A stretch of 64,000 bases of DNA from contig NZ_VFOL01000001.1 in the NCBI RefSeq assembly GCF_006716065.1, forward strand, positions 2,232,001 to 2,296,000, read 5' to 3'. The translations under genes were made by a program, and so were the position numbers. The notes under the pieces are model-generated. The model saw only the letters and a program-made list of their open reading frames with translations. It did no database searches and was not told the DNA's origin. Below, piece after piece: positions 8,263-17,190 of the stretch (position 1 is the stretch's first letter; each line of letters begins with the position of its first letter). The stretch is from Salinispora arenicola. GTDB lineage: Bacteria > Actinomycetota > Actinomycetes > Mycobacteriales > Micromonosporaceae.

Positions 8263-9609
8263 ATGCCGGTAATCGACGCGATGCGACGTGACAACAAGGA
8301 GCAGGATTTACACGCGCTCGTGAAGCAGGCAAGGTGGATGCCAGCCACGTATGAGGCGTTCAAGCAGTACAACGGCGACCCCTATTCCCCGGACGATCTC
8401 CTTCACATGCAGAAGGCTAGATTGGCCGATATCCTGGCCTATGCGGTGAGCACCGTCCCGGCCATGAGGAAACTTGGAATACACGTCTCTCGCGACGCAG
8501 ATCCCTTAGATTTGCTGCGGCTATTTCCGATCACGACGAAAGACGGTGTCCGTCAAGGTTTTCTGGATCATTGCTCGGACGAATTACGGCCGGAGGAATG
8601 TGTCTACACTTTTTCGTCGGGCAGCTCCGGCATTCCGCTTAGGGTCATACGCGATGGCCTACATCTCGCACATGTCAATGCGAAAGTGCTATCAGCTTTA
8701 GCCTCATTCGGCATTTCATTCGATCGCAAAGTGCTCAAGCCGTTCACGCACAAGGCCCCGAGATGGCAGGAATATTCTCAACTCGGCTCCGGCGTCGCGC
8801 ATGTAGGAGAGTTCGGCTATCTCGAAAAGGGTAATGTTGATGCTGGCCGGGAAGCGGTCCGCAGGAGCTTGGAATTTCATCCGCATGTAATCTACAATTA
8901 TCCGTCGAGGATAGACCAGTTCCGTGAGCTTTTAGAGCGCCATGATAAGGCCATAGACGTACAGCTCCTAATGTCGACTGGCGAGCCGCTGGATCCCTCG
9001 CTCCGTAATCGTTTACAGCAGCACTTCGGCGTACCGATGTTCGACCAATATGGGCTTACGGAGGTTGCTGCAGTAGCTACCCAATGTCGTCTCGGCACAT
9101 ACCACATCGAGTGCGAGCGTCTCTGGGTCGAAATCCTTGATGCCGATGGAAATTCGCTTCCCGACGGCACCGAAGGCGAGATAGTGGTCACGGGTTTCTT
9201 CAACAAAGCTATGCCATTTATACGGTACCAAACCGGCGACCGCGGGTCTCTATCAGCTATTCGCTGTAATTGTGGCAAGCCTCAGAAGGCTCTACTCGTA
9301 CCGGCCGAGCGCAGCCCAAAAAGGCTTATTCTGCCGGACGGTACCCGAAAGGATATCTTTGGTCTTCTAAGGCTCCTAGAAGAGTATCCAGTGCGTCGAC
9401 TGCAAATCGTGCAGGAGGCAATCAACGATCTTCGGATCCTGCTGGCGCCGGACGAGACCTTCTGCGCCGACGACTGCGCCGAAATTGCGGGTCGTATCAA
9501 GGATTTGCTTCAGCCAGCCCCGTCGGTAAAGGTGGAGCTATCTGAGGTTGCAGACTTCTACCCGGGTCCAGGCGGGAAGATATCAAACTTCATCAGTACC
9601 ATGTTGTAA
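8263..9609 (+). CDS. Phenylacetate-CoA ligase-like adenylate-forming enzyme (PaaK/CapK type)
   Basis: 448 residues from ATG 8263, chosen because AGGTGG lies nine bases upstream; the frame opens at GTG 8251. Adenylation motifs are visible: the phosphate loop TFSSGSSGIPLRV (about residue 125), FDQYGLTEVAAVATQ, YHIECERLWVEI, and the acid motif FIRYQTGDRG followed by a CNCGKPQ segment typical of PaaK-like enzymes. It activates a carboxylate as acyl-AMP, then either thioester or amide formation. It has several TTA codons and lower GC than flanking DNA. A 21-codon gene follows 76 bases downstream, so the ligase's substrate could be a peptide or an acid donor (inference). Confidence 0.85.
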   Translation: MPVIDAMRRDNKEQDLHALVKQARWMPATYEAFKQYNGDPYSPDDLLHMQKARLADILAYAVSTVPAMRKLGIHVSRDADPLDLLRLFPITTKDGVRQGFLDHCSDELRPEECVYTFSSGSSGIPLRVIRDGLHLAHVNAKVLSALASFGISFDRKVLKPFTHKAPRWQEYSQLGSGVAHVGEFGYLEKGNVDAGREAVRRSLEFHPHVIYNYPSRIDQFRELLERHDKAIDVQLLMSTGEPLDPSLRNRLQQHFGVPMFDQYGLTEVAAVATQCRLGTYHIECERLWVEILDADGNSLPDGTEGEIVVTGFFNKAMPFIRYQTGDRGSLSAIRCNCGKPQKALLVPAERSPKRLILPDGTRKDIFGLLRLLEEYPVRRLQIVQEAINDLRILLAPDETFCADDCAEIAGRIKDLLQPAPSVKVELSEVADFYPGPGGKISNFISTML

Positions 9610-9685
9610 TTGCTTATCGGTTGATGTACAGTATGAATCGACGTCACTGACGCTCGTCAGTGTCCGGCAGAGTTGGGAGGTGCAC

Positions 9686-9751
9686 ATGACAAAGGCGGAG
9701 ATGATTGCTGCAATCGAAATCGGCTTTGAAGGCAACGACGCCTTCCTCTAG
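9686..9751 (+). CDS. 21-residue peptide gene, candidate precursor peptide
   Basis: A very short ORF whose ATG at 9686 is preceded by gttgggaggtg, one of the best ribosome binding sites in the window, with five bases spacing. The peptide begins MTKAEMIAAIEIG and ends FEGNDAFL, stopping at TAG 9749-9751. A 14-bp perfect hairpin follows 11 bases later, closing the transcription unit. The acidic, helix-forming sequence has no Cys and no recognised leader motif. Placement between an AMP ligase and a terminator, in an island with dioxygenase, methyltransferase, SDR and exporter genes, makes a ribosomally made scaffold or small regulator plausible. It is unrelated to any family I recognise. Confidence 0.55.
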   Translation: MTKAEMIAAIEIGFEGNDAFL

Positions 9752-9762
9752 GCGGTCGTAGA

Positions 9763-9806
9763 CCTCGGTGCCAGCCAAAGCTGGACAAGCTCGGCTGGCA
9801 CCGAGG
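9763..9806 (+). terminator. Hairpin terminator after the ligase/peptide unit
   Basis: Perfect 14-bp stem cctcggtgccagcc / ggctggcaccgagg with a 16-base loop, starting 11 bases after the peptide stop. No long T-run follows, which is common for actinomycete terminators. Confidence 0.8.
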
Positions 9807-9892
9807 CAAACGCCGTCGGCCCCTAACCTCGGGCAGCCCCAGGCCCCAATGACACTCCTCTGTGCGAAGACCGGGATGCCTGCACGTTCGCG

Positions 9893-10789
9893 TCACGCGG
9901 GATGAATGAATAGTGATGGTTGGTCAACCGCGTGCGGTCCCACCTCATTCACGGCTCCCAAGCATGAGCCTGAACTGCCGACAGCGGCGCGACCAAGACA
10001 GGGAGCCGTTTTCATCGTGGGTGGCGGGTGTCCTCGGCGGCTTGGAGGACGAGGATGGCCTGGACGAAGGGGGGTGGCGCGGCGTGGGCAGCAGCGGAGT
10101 TTGGTCAGGATTTTCCAGGTCTTGAGCGTGGAAACGGCGCGTTCGCCGGGGGCGCGGATCTTGGCGTGGTCCCGGTTGACGGACTTCTGTCGGCGGGACA
10201 GGCGGGTGCGGCGGCGTTTGAACGGGGTCCAGACGGCGCCGCGGGCGCCTTGGTAGCCCTTGTCCGCGAAGGTCAACACGTTCGCGTTGGTCAGGGCGTC
10301 GATCAGGCCATGGGTGCGGGCTGCGGTCAGGTCGTGCACGGCGCCGGGCAGCGCGGGTGAGGCCCAGACCAGTCGCCCGGCGGCGTCGGCCAGGACCTGC
10401 ACGTTCACCCCGTGGCGCTTGTGCTTGCCCGAGTAGTAGGGGCGTTGGTCAGCGACGCGGTCGATCGGGACCAGCGTGCCGTCGAGGATCGCGTACGCCA
10501 ACCGGGCGGCCCGGCGCATGGCGGCGGTGAGGTCGTCGGCGCAGGCGGCGAGCAGGTCGACGGCCTCGCGCAGGTAGCGCCACACGGCGGCCACCGACAC
10601 CTCGAAGCCGGCCGCGAGGCGGGTGAGGGTGTCGCGGTTGCGCAGGTGGGCCAGGGCCATCAGTGCCTGCTGCTGCGCAGGCAGCCGTCGCCAACGGCCA
10701 CCGAGCGCCCGGCGCCGGTCGCGGATCAGCTCGGTCAGGCGGGTCAGGCTACGCGTGGACAGCGGGATGCTGGCAGGATAGGTCAGCAA
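9893..10789 (-). CDS. IS5-like (DDE_Tnp_4 type) transposase with late frameshift
   Basis: 298 codons from ATG 10789. It has an N-terminal helix-turn-helix-like region (RDTLTRLAAGFEVSVAAVWR) and a DDE core: AILDGTLVPIDRVADQRPYY, NVLTFADKGYQGARGAVW, and GERAVSTLKTWKILTKLRC. The natural C-terminus should read RRATPFVQAILVLQ and stop inside the element, but a run of six G on the plus strand (10069-10074) puts translation one base out. The product therefore reads through the inverted end and stops outside at 9893. The run may be a mutation, a sequencing error or a site of transcriptional slippage. The catalytic core is complete. Confidence 0.8.
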   Translation of the reverse strand: MLTYPASIPLSTRSLTRLTELIRDRRRALGGRWRRLPAQQQALMALAHLRNRDTLTRLAAGFEVSVAAVWRYLREAVDLLAACADDLTAAMRRAARLAYAILDGTLVPIDRVADQRPYYSGKHKRHGVNVQVLADAAGRLVWASPALPGAVHDLTAARTHGLIDALTNANVLTFADKGYQGARGAVWTPFKRRRTRLSRRQKSVNRDHAKIRAPGERAVSTLKTWKILTKLRCCPRRATPLRPGHPRPPSRRGHPPPTMKTAPCLGRAAVGSSGSCLGAVNEVGPHAVDQPSLFIHPA

Positions 10790-10915
10790 CGAAGCTCCCG
10801 TACTGGGCAGTGCGTCTTGGTCGACTGCTGTCCTACCGGGAGCTTCGTCCTATCTGGAGCACCGACACGCCACCGCGTAGCTACTCAGGCCCCATCATCA
10901 CGATGAAAACGGCTC
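10003..10915 (-). mobile_element. IS5-like insertion sequence, near-complete copy
   Basis: Bounded by 17-bp perfect inverted ends gagccgttttcatcgtg (10003-10019) and its complement ending at 10915. The flanking trinucleotides agg at 10000-10002 and agg at 10916-10918 fit a 3-bp target duplication. It sits between the peptide/ligase unit and the SDR gene of the lower-GC island, so it probably inserted into one formerly continuous cluster. The paralogous copy at 3758-4548 is a deletion derivative. Confidence 0.85.
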
Positions 10916-10932
10916 AGGGATGACGTCTCTAT

Positions 10933-11637
10933 TTACGGCTCTAGTTCGCAGGTCAGTGGTACTAACGGCACGCTCGCTTCGTTGGGCAAAGAGATAATTG
11001 TCGACACCAGTTGAGCCACCGTTTCAGGCTGCGTCATATTCTGACGCCCAGCGTCGCTCGCCATCATGCCCATGTCAGTCGCCACGTATCCCGGGCAGAT
11101 CGCTGTAGCACGTATCCCATGATTCCAACCGCTCTGGCGTATTCCGTCAGTTAGGGCTGTTAGCGCGAACTTCGTCATGGCGTATCCAGTGGACCTGGCC
11201 GACTTGACGCGAAGGCCCGACATTGAGCTGACGGTGACTACTCTTCCGGACGCGGATTCTTTCAACTCGTTCCACGAGGCTTGTACCAATTGGGCAGCGC
11301 CCCTTACATTCGTCTCCCACATTTTGTCCAGCGGCCCATCGTCCGGGGAGTCGACCTCCCACTCTAGGAAGATTCCGGCGTTGACGACTAGAACGTCAAC
11401 TCTCCCAAAGCGCTCGACGGTCGCACTCACCCACGTACGCGCGGAGTTTTGATCCCGGGCATCGTAGGGGTACACCATGTAGGCTGCAGGATCGCCTTCA
11501 AATTGCGCTGCAACGTCCGGGTCGCGGACGCCTGCGCTTATGCGGAATCCATCGCAAAGTAGGCGCTCCGCTATCATCCTGCCGATGCCTCGACTAGCCC
11601 CCGATACCATCGCGACGCGTTTTCCAGAGGAGCCCAT
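10933..11637 (-). CDS. Short-chain dehydrogenase/reductase
   Basis: 234 residues from ATG 11637 with GAGG eight bases upstream. It has the classical SDR nucleotide motif SGASRGIG, the structural NAG (VLVVNAGIF), the catalytic Ser segment VVTVSSMSG, and the YxxxK pair in STGYAMTKFAL, followed by PGYVATDMG. It is a likely NAD(P)H-dependent keto reductase or alcohol dehydrogenase, cytoplasmic. It ends just outside the IS5-like element and follows the MFS gene by about 45 bases, so MFS-SDR form an operon in the lower-GC biosynthetic island. Confidence 0.9.
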   Translation of the reverse strand: MGSSGKRVAMVSGASRGIGRMIAERLLCDGFRISAGVRDPDVAAQFEGDPAAYMVYPYDARDQNSARTWVSATVERFGRVDVLVVNAGIFLEWEVDSPDDGPLDKMWETNVRGAAQLVQASWNELKESASGRVVTVSSMSGLRVKSARSTGYAMTKFALTALTDGIRQSGWNHGIRATAICPGYVATDMGMMASDAGRQNMTQPETVAQLVSTIISLPNEASVPLVPLTCELEP

Positions 11638-11681
11638 GGAAACCTCATCCCATATCCGTATTACCGAGACACGAAGCACAG

Positions 11682-12917
11682 CTATTCGTTACTTGCTGCG
11701 GGAGCCGCTGATTCTGTGCTGTACCTACGGTCGAGTGCATGAACGGAGGGATGCATAGCCCCGATCACTCTCGTAAGCAGGATTGCCAAACCTCCTAACA
11801 TGATTGTGCCGGCTTCGCCTAGACCGCTGGCAATGGTTGCCGAAACGGAGTATCCAATCGGGCGAAGCGCTAGGGAACCCAACCAGTCGTAAGATGCAAC
11901 CCGGGAGATCACGTTCTCGGGCAGTTGCTCCTGCAGGGTCGAGTACCAAAGTGCGTCCGGAAGGGAGATTCCGATTCCCGCCACCAGTGCTGCGCTTACT
12001 GTAAGCAATAGGGGCGCGTCGGCCGCAATCGATATGAAGAGCGGCACTTGTGCAATCTCCACAATGCGCGCTGCAAAAATAGTTCGATTAGGCTTCCATC
12101 GCAAAGCAGTTAGGTTTCCAACCACAGTGCCGATGTTCAGCGCCGCAAGAAGCACGCCCCACTTCAACGCTCCGTCGGTCTGCTGGAAGAAGAGTGCCGG
12201 GCCGATTACGTTCAGCGCGGCGAATGCCAGATTGCTTACCGTAAATACTGCGATACTGTTCAGCACCCAGCCACGAGATAGCACCTCAGAGAAACCCTCA
12301 CGAAGCTCGCGAAAGAACGAATCCCGGACAGCCGGATCGGACTTCCGGGGCACGGCAAGGCGCCGAAGGATTAGAGCGCTGGCGGCGAAGGTCATCCCAT
12401 CGGCAATTAGAGCCCATCCGGACCCGATGCTTACGACTAGAACGCTTGCCAGCAGAGGTCCAGTGCTTCCAGCAATACTTCGTGTCAGTGAAAGTAGAGC
12501 GTTGGCTTGCTGAAGTAGCTCGCGGGGTACTGTTGATTTCGTAAGCCCTGTGGAAGCTGGATGGTAGAAGGCAGTTGCAGTACCTGATACTACCTGAATC
12601 AGTGCAATCGCCCATAGATGCACATTGCCTGATAGCAGCATGGTCCCAAGAGTGATTTGGGCTAGGGCTAACACTGCGTCGGCGGTAAGCATCACCCGCT
12701 GGCGGGATAAGCGATCCGCCCACACGCCACCCACTAGGAGAAAGATGACTAATGGGACGGCGTATGCGGTCAGTGCCATGCCAAGTGCGGCCGGCGACCC
12801 AGTGGCGGCGAGAATTCCGAATGACAGAGCTACCGGGCTTAGCGTACTTCCGATGACCGTAGCGGACTGCGCAGCGAACTGGAGTTGGAATGGATGATGG
12901 CTCAAAGGCGCAAACAT
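11682..12917 (-). CDS. MFS transporter (enterobactin-exporter-like, MFS_3)
   Basis: 411 residues if started at ATG 12917 (MFAPLSHHPFQLQF), where transmembrane segment 1 begins; the open frame continues upstream to 13121 with non-membrane sequence. About 12 hydrophobic segments are visible, with the loop-2/3 motif GGVWADRLSRQRVM of the major facilitator family. The topology resembles EntS-type efflux pumps. It lies directly before the SDR gene and probably exports the product of the cluster (inference from context). Confidence 0.85.
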   Translation of the reverse strand: MFAPLSHHPFQLQFAAQSATVIGSTLSPVALSFGILAATGSPAALGMALTAYAVPLVIFLLVGGVWADRLSRQRVMLTADAVLALAQITLGTMLLSGNVHLWAIALIQVVSGTATAFYHPASTGLTKSTVPRELLQQANALLSLTRSIAGSTGPLLASVLVVSIGSGWALIADGMTFAASALILRRLAVPRKSDPAVRDSFFRELREGFSEVLSRGWVLNSIAVFTVSNLAFAALNVIGPALFFQQTDGALKWGVLLAALNIGTVVGNLTALRWKPNRTIFAARIVEIAQVPLFISIAADAPLLLTVSAALVAGIGISLPDALWYSTLQEQLPENVISRVASYDWLGSLALRPIGYSVSATIASGLGEAGTIMLGGLAILLTRVIGAMHPSVHALDRRYSTESAAPAASNE

Positions 12918-13162
12918 TGTACGGAACTTGCCACTGGCTTGTCTGGTCACAGGGGTTTCCACAAGAGGGGTGAGGGTTATCGGGGGCGGGGTTAGTGATG
13001 TAGATATAGATTCTGTGAGAGTCAGCGGCCCACATTGACTTCGCCGACGAACGCAGTCCCTTGCGTAGCTGCCTGGACGGCTGCCGGAGCAAGAGTCACC
13101 GCAGTATGGATCATGATCCAATAGTCACAAAAGCTGAACGACGTGTCCATGAGGCCACCGCC

Positions 13163-14089
13163 TCAATTCGCCACATTCCCGAGTCTTCGATCATAGTCAG
13201 CCCAACTACCTGTAACACAGTCATGATCCAAAATTGTTTGGAGTGCGTCCCGCGCGATAGCGCTATTCTGAAGGCCGAGCGAGCAGTAGGAGCCGAGGGC
13301 TGCCGCCGCATAATCGTGGAGGCCGTACGTACATGCGACGATCGCCAGTCCGATGACGCGGCGCACTGGATCCGAATCGCGCTGAATTTGAGTCATTGCT
13401 TGGTCGAGATTCCTCAAATATAGCGCGTCTGCATAAGCGAGCTGCCCACGGCCTTCGAAATGGGAGTGCTCTGCCCGCTTCCAGTAAACCCGATCAAGGT
13501 CCATTAGCTCAAAACCAGCGGATCTAATGATGCGGTCAATATCACCGAAGAGCGGCTGGTCCTTATAAATCTCCAGGAATTCCACCTCGATTTGTAATCC
13601 GAGTACGCTTTCCCTGAGGGCCGCCCTCGCTCCCCGTAGTACCAAGTCCTCCGCTCCTTGGACATCAACTTTGAGAAAGTCGACTGAGCCTATGCCATGG
13701 TCGCTGGCGATGGCATCGACCGTAGAGACGGCGGACGGCGGTAGGTGTAGCTCGTCTACCACCTCGTAGCGACCGGAATTTGGGAATCGAGTCAGCAAAT
13801 CCATATTGGGTCGGAGGATTGATGACTTATCTACTCCTCTTGTAATGTTGAGAGTCAGCGAACGTGCCGAATCAGCGAGTGCCACTGGATACTGTTGAAT
13901 CGCTGGCGAGATAGCCAACTGCTCAAAGGCGCGAGGATCCGGCTCAAATCCGACTACGGTGGCATATGGCGATGATTGCCTCCAAGCCTTCGGGACGCCG
14001 CCCTCGCATCCGATGTCGAATATGGTGAGGAGTCTTTCTCGACGCTCCTCCGGCAGCGCAGAGGCCAGTTGTTGAACCAGAGTCGCCAC
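13163..14089 (-). CDS. FkbM-family SAM-dependent methyltransferase
   Basis: 308 residues. The SAM-binding start is IFDIGCEGGVPKAW, the acidic residue after strand 2 is in VVGFEPDPRAFEQL, and the family hallmark DFLKVDVQGAEDLVLRGA is present, followed by LQIEVEFLEIY. FkbM enzymes O-methylate sugars or polyketide-derived hydroxyls. The last 70 residues are helical, beyond the usual domain. It is the outermost gene of the minus-strand group in the island, separated by about 245 bases from the MFS gene. Confidence 0.85.
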   Translation of the reverse strand: MATLVQQLASALPEERRERLLTIFDIGCEGGVPKAWRQSSPYATVVGFEPDPRAFEQLAISPAIQQYPVALADSARSLTLNITRGVDKSSILRPNMDLLTRFPNSGRYEVVDELHLPPSAVSTVDAIASDHGIGSVDFLKVDVQGAEDLVLRGARAALRESVLGLQIEVEFLEIYKDQPLFGDIDRIIRSAGFELMDLDRVYWKRAEHSHFEGRGQLAYADALYLRNLDQAMTQIQRDSDPVRRVIGLAIVACTYGLHDYAAAALGSYCSLGLQNSAIARDALQTILDHDCVTGSWADYDRRLGNVAN

Positions 14090-14219
14090 AGGTAACTCTC
14101 CATTCTGCGGCGCCCTTGCCGCAGTTGCTGTTGCACCTAAGCGCTAAGGTCCACGCTATGTGTCCATTCGCGCCCGAAGCTACAATCTATCCGAACCTGT
14201 AGCCTTGCTAACTTGATCT

Positions 14220-15085
14220 TTAACCTGTGCGGCGTGGCCGGGGATTGGTCGACTTCTTCTTCGAAGAGGTTGTCTTCCTGGTCGCGCTGCTGGTGACGAT
14301 GTGGACGTCGTGGCGGCGGGTGGGATGGCGGTTGGGTCGTCCGGGTGGGCGGCCGGGTCCTGGTCGGGTGGGTTTCGGTGCACCAGCGGGACAGGCGCTG
14401 TTGGCATGTAGGTGCCGAAAGCCGCGGCGGACCCGGGCGGGGGTGAGCCGTTCGGGTGGGGCGGGTCGTTCCCAGGGGCGACGTAGGTCGGCGGCGAGGG
14501 GGCGTGCCAGCCGTAGCTGGGTGTAGGCGGCGAGGATCAGCCAGGTCCAGCGGTCGGCTGCCTGCGGGGTGCGGACCTTCGGGGCGGTCCAGCCGAGGGT
14601 CTGCTTGAACAGGCGGAACGTGTGCTCGATGTCGAAGCGGCGCAAGAAGGTCTGCCAGAGCCGGTCGACGTCAGCGGTGGTGGGGTCGACACCGGACCAC
14701 CACAGCCACACCGGTTTCGGGGTCGCGCCGCTGGGCAGGTGATCGACCTCCAATCGGATGACCGTTCCCTCGATCACCGGCAGTACCTTCGCCGCGTCGA
14801 TCCAGGCGGATCGGTGGGTCAGCCGGGGGTGTAGCCGGTTCCAGGCTCGGGCGCACGCCGTGCCGTAGAGGCGGGTGTCCGTGCTGGTGGCCGCGTCGGA
14901 TTCGCCCCAGGTGGCGGGATCACCGAAGGCGAATTCGCCGCCGTGGCGAGGCGGCCGGCCGTTTGTTCCTGGCTGCCGGGGCGGCGCGGCGCGGCGCAGC
15001 ACCCGGTCCGAGCGCATCCGGGCGAGGACCTGCACGGGCAGGTCGCGCAGGAGGAACGCCAGCCGGGGCGCGTCGGCGGGTGCGG
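14220..15085 (-). pseudogene. Transposase C-terminal remnant (IS701/IS4-like)
   Basis: The frame reads APRLAFLLRDLPVQVLARMR, then TRLYGTACARAWNRLHPRL, WLWWSGVDPTTADVDRLWQT and RFDIEHTFRLFKQTLGW, the C-terminal half of a DDE transposase. The N-terminal half is absent: at about 15085 the homology stops abruptly and the sequence becomes another gene on the opposite strand. The C-terminus runs on into a basic tail. It is a truncated relic marking the right border of the lower-GC island. Confidence 0.75.
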
Positions 15086-15087
15086 TC

Positions 15088-15345
15088 GTGACCGCGGACG
15101 CCGGCGTGTCCCGGCCCCCGGAGCCGCCGTCCGCTGCGGCGGACGCGGCAGGGCGGGCCCGGCGGCGGTTGGCCGGCTGGAGTATCGCGGTCGCCGTGAC
15201 CGGGATCCCCGCGACCGTGGCGGTGCAGGTCTTCGGGCAGGGCGCGGCGGCCACCGCCGGCGCGACAGCGATCGGCACCATGACGGTCGCCGCGTTCGGC
15301 GCGGCCCGGGCGTTCATGCGCGACCGCGACAACCCTGAGTCATAG
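15088..15345 (+). CDS. Small two-helix membrane protein (possibly 5-prime truncated)
   Basis: The frame from GTG 15088 gives 85 residues: a Pro/Ala-rich start, then RRRLAGWSIAVAVTGIPATV and ATAGATAIGTMTVAAFGAAR as two hydrophobic segments, ending RDRDNPES. It starts exactly where the transposase remnant ends, so its own N-terminus may have been lost. No family recognised. Confidence 0.4.
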   Translation: MTADAGVSRPPEPPSAAADAAGRARRRLAGWSIAVAVTGIPATVAVQVFGQGAAATAGATAIGTMTVAAFGAARAFMRDRDNPES

Positions 15346-15632
15346 CCAGTGCAGCCGTGAACAGCGGATTTGCCGCCCACGGCGACGGCCACCCCCGGCC
15401 CGTCTCCCGTGCCGACGTCATGCTCGCCTACGTCGCGGTCGTCCGCGCCAAACACACTCTCGACCCCGGCGGACTGTCCTGGATCGACGACCACCTCCGG
15501 CCTGTTCGAGGTGGTGGCGGCGGGCGGATTGCGCGGCCAGGGCTTGGGTGATCAGGTCACGGACGACCTGGTACGTGTGAATCTGTTCGGGTGGCGGCGG
15601 GGGTGTTGAGCCGGCCCAGCAGGGGTATCTGA
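15346..15632. other. Gene-fragment region
   Basis: Contains a short plus-strand coding-like fragment (RADVMLAYVAVVRAKHTL then DPGGLSWIDDHL, about 15408-15493) that ends abruptly in unrelated sequence. No complete gene or signal is seen. Confidence 0.3.
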
Positions 15633-16355
15633 TCAGCTGAGGCGGGCATGCTGGTCCTCCTGGGTGAGGTGGGGCATGGCGGCGAACTCGACGAGGTCGA
15701 GGCGGCCGTTGGTGTGGGCGTAGCGGGTTAGTGAGGTGTTGGTGATCGGGGTGATGGCGAGGATCGCGTCGAGGTCGGCGAACGGCAACTCCTCGAGGAT
15801 GTGTCGGACGGCGACGACCACGGCGTCGTGGGCCACGATCAGGACTCGTTGGCCGGGGTGACGGGTGTTCAGGTCGGCCAGCACAGCGCGGACCCGTGCG
15901 GTGACGTCGTTGAACGTCTCGCCGCCGGGCGGCCGGTAGGTGTAGAGGCCGTCGGCGGCGAGCCTGGCTGCTTCGGCGGGGAACCGTGTGGCGATCATGA
16001 GGGGGGTCAGCAGTTCCAGGTCGCCCATGAGCCGGTCACACAGTCGGTCGTCGATGTGGGCTTGTGGGTAGCGGGTGCCGTGCGCGGCGGCGGTGTCGGT
16101 GGCCTGGGTCCAGGTTTGGCGGGCACGCAGGTAGGGGGAGCAGACGACCACGTCGGGATGCTGGTCGGCGGGTTGGGTGGCGAGCCAGCGGCCGAGGTGG
16201 GTGGCCTGCTGCCAGCCCAGCGGTGACAGTTCGATGTCGGCGTCACGGCCGGTGAGGCCGTGGTCGTCCAGGCCACGGGCCTGGGCGTCGGCGAAGGCCG
16301 CGTTCGCGGTGCTCTGTCCGTGACGGACGATGGTCAGCTGCGAGACGGTGTCCAT
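15633..16355 (-). CDS. Histidine phosphatase family protein (phosphoglycerate-mutase-like)
   Basis: 240 residues from ATG 16355. The phosphohistidine motif is LTIVRHGQSTANAA. The second catalytic region is VVCSPYLRARQTW, and the C-terminal His is in RVLIVAHDAVVVAVRH. The substrate within this broad phosphatase/mutase family cannot be told from sequence. The short N-terminal extension to 16376 is probably not translated. It is isolated among relics, so no pathway can be assigned. Confidence 0.85.
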   Translation of the reverse strand: MDTVSQLTIVRHGQSTANAAFADAQARGLDDHGLTGRDADIELSPLGWQQATHLGRWLATQPADQHPDVVVCSPYLRARQTWTQATDTAAAHGTRYPQAHIDDRLCDRLMGDLELLTPLMIATRFPAEAARLAADGLYTYRPPGGETFNDVTARVRAVLADLNTRHPGQRVLIVAHDAVVVAVRHILEELPFADLDAILAITPITNTSLTRYAHTNGRLDLVEFAAMPHLTQEDQHARLS

Positions 16356-16439
16356 GGCCCCATTGTCTAGTGTCACGCGTCAGGTAGCTGCGCTCGGACC
16401 TTTGGTGGCGCCGCCTCGCTTGGTCGGGGTCGTGTTTGG

Positions 16440-16533
16440 TCGGGCTGCACCTGGCGAATGGTGCGAGCACACCAGCGCCGAGCTGGCCGAGTTGTTCGGC
16501 GTCGCCCGATTATCGGTGTACCGGGCGATCTAG
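16440..16533 (+). pseudogene. Helix-turn-helix fragment of a serine recombinase
   Basis: The frame reads EHTSAELAELFGVARLSVYRAI and stops, matching the C-terminal helix-turn-helix of resolvase/invertase-type recombinases. The catalytic domain is absent, so it is a short relic. Confidence 0.45.
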
Positions 16534-16594
16534 CGAGCGGCGGCCCCCGAGCGGCCGACGCCGTGGTCACGAAGCCGCCTCGTCTGTCGAAGGC

Positions 16595-17190
16595 CCTTCA
16601 GGACACGATCAAGTGCCGACCGGCCTACGGGCCCCCAGTTCGGCTTGCCGCCTGGCAGACCACGGTCCCCGTTGTGCCCCATCAGCATCATGAACAGGCT
16701 CTTCATCGCGGCCAGCCCACGCGCCCGTCGGATCGTCGCCTCGTCCGCCTGGGCGTAGCTGTCGAAAAACCGCGAGGCGCCTTCCGCGGGAAGCAGCAGC
16801 CAGGCAGCTCCGAGGTCCCACGCCGGATCGCCGGCGAAGAGTGCGCCGAAGTCGACGATGCCTGCCAGCGTGCCGTCTGCGACGACGACGTTCGCGGGAT
16901 GCAGGCATCGTGCACCCACACCCGTGGTCCCGGCCACTCGGGAGTCGCCACCGCGTCGTCCCACACAGCCCGGATGTCGTCCTCGGCGAAGCCACCGAGG
17001 TCCACGGCCTGCAGAAAGTACTCGAACCCGCCCATGCATTCCTTGGGGTGAGCGCCAAAGTCCGAGGCGTCCGGTGCATCGGCGGGCGCCTCCATATGCA
17101 GCGCCTTGAGGAAGGCCGCCAGCATGTCGGCCGCGTGGTCGCCGCGCACAGCTTGATCCAGCGGATTCGTATCCGCCCTCGGGTTCGCGG
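16595..17190 (-). pseudogene. Aminoglycoside phosphotransferase-like kinase, truncated and frameshifted
   Basis: The C-terminal two thirds of an APH-family kinase are spread over two frames. Frame one gives AADMLAAFLKALHMEAP then GGFAEDDIRAVWDDAVATPE and PRVWVH. A one-base shift near 16900 leads to LHPANVVVADGTLAGIVDFG and GDPAWDLGAAWLLLP. The break falls inside the catalytic loop: the expected HGDLHPAN is read as HDACIP or as CLHPAN. The N-terminal lobe is missing and replaced by a recombinase-type fragment. Not functional. Confidence 0.75.

Noticed and set aside
15357..15551. Short plus-strand ORF with RADVMLAYVAVVRAKHTL as a gene
   Set aside because: Coding-like only for about 30 codons and then runs into unrelated sequence; treated as a fragment.
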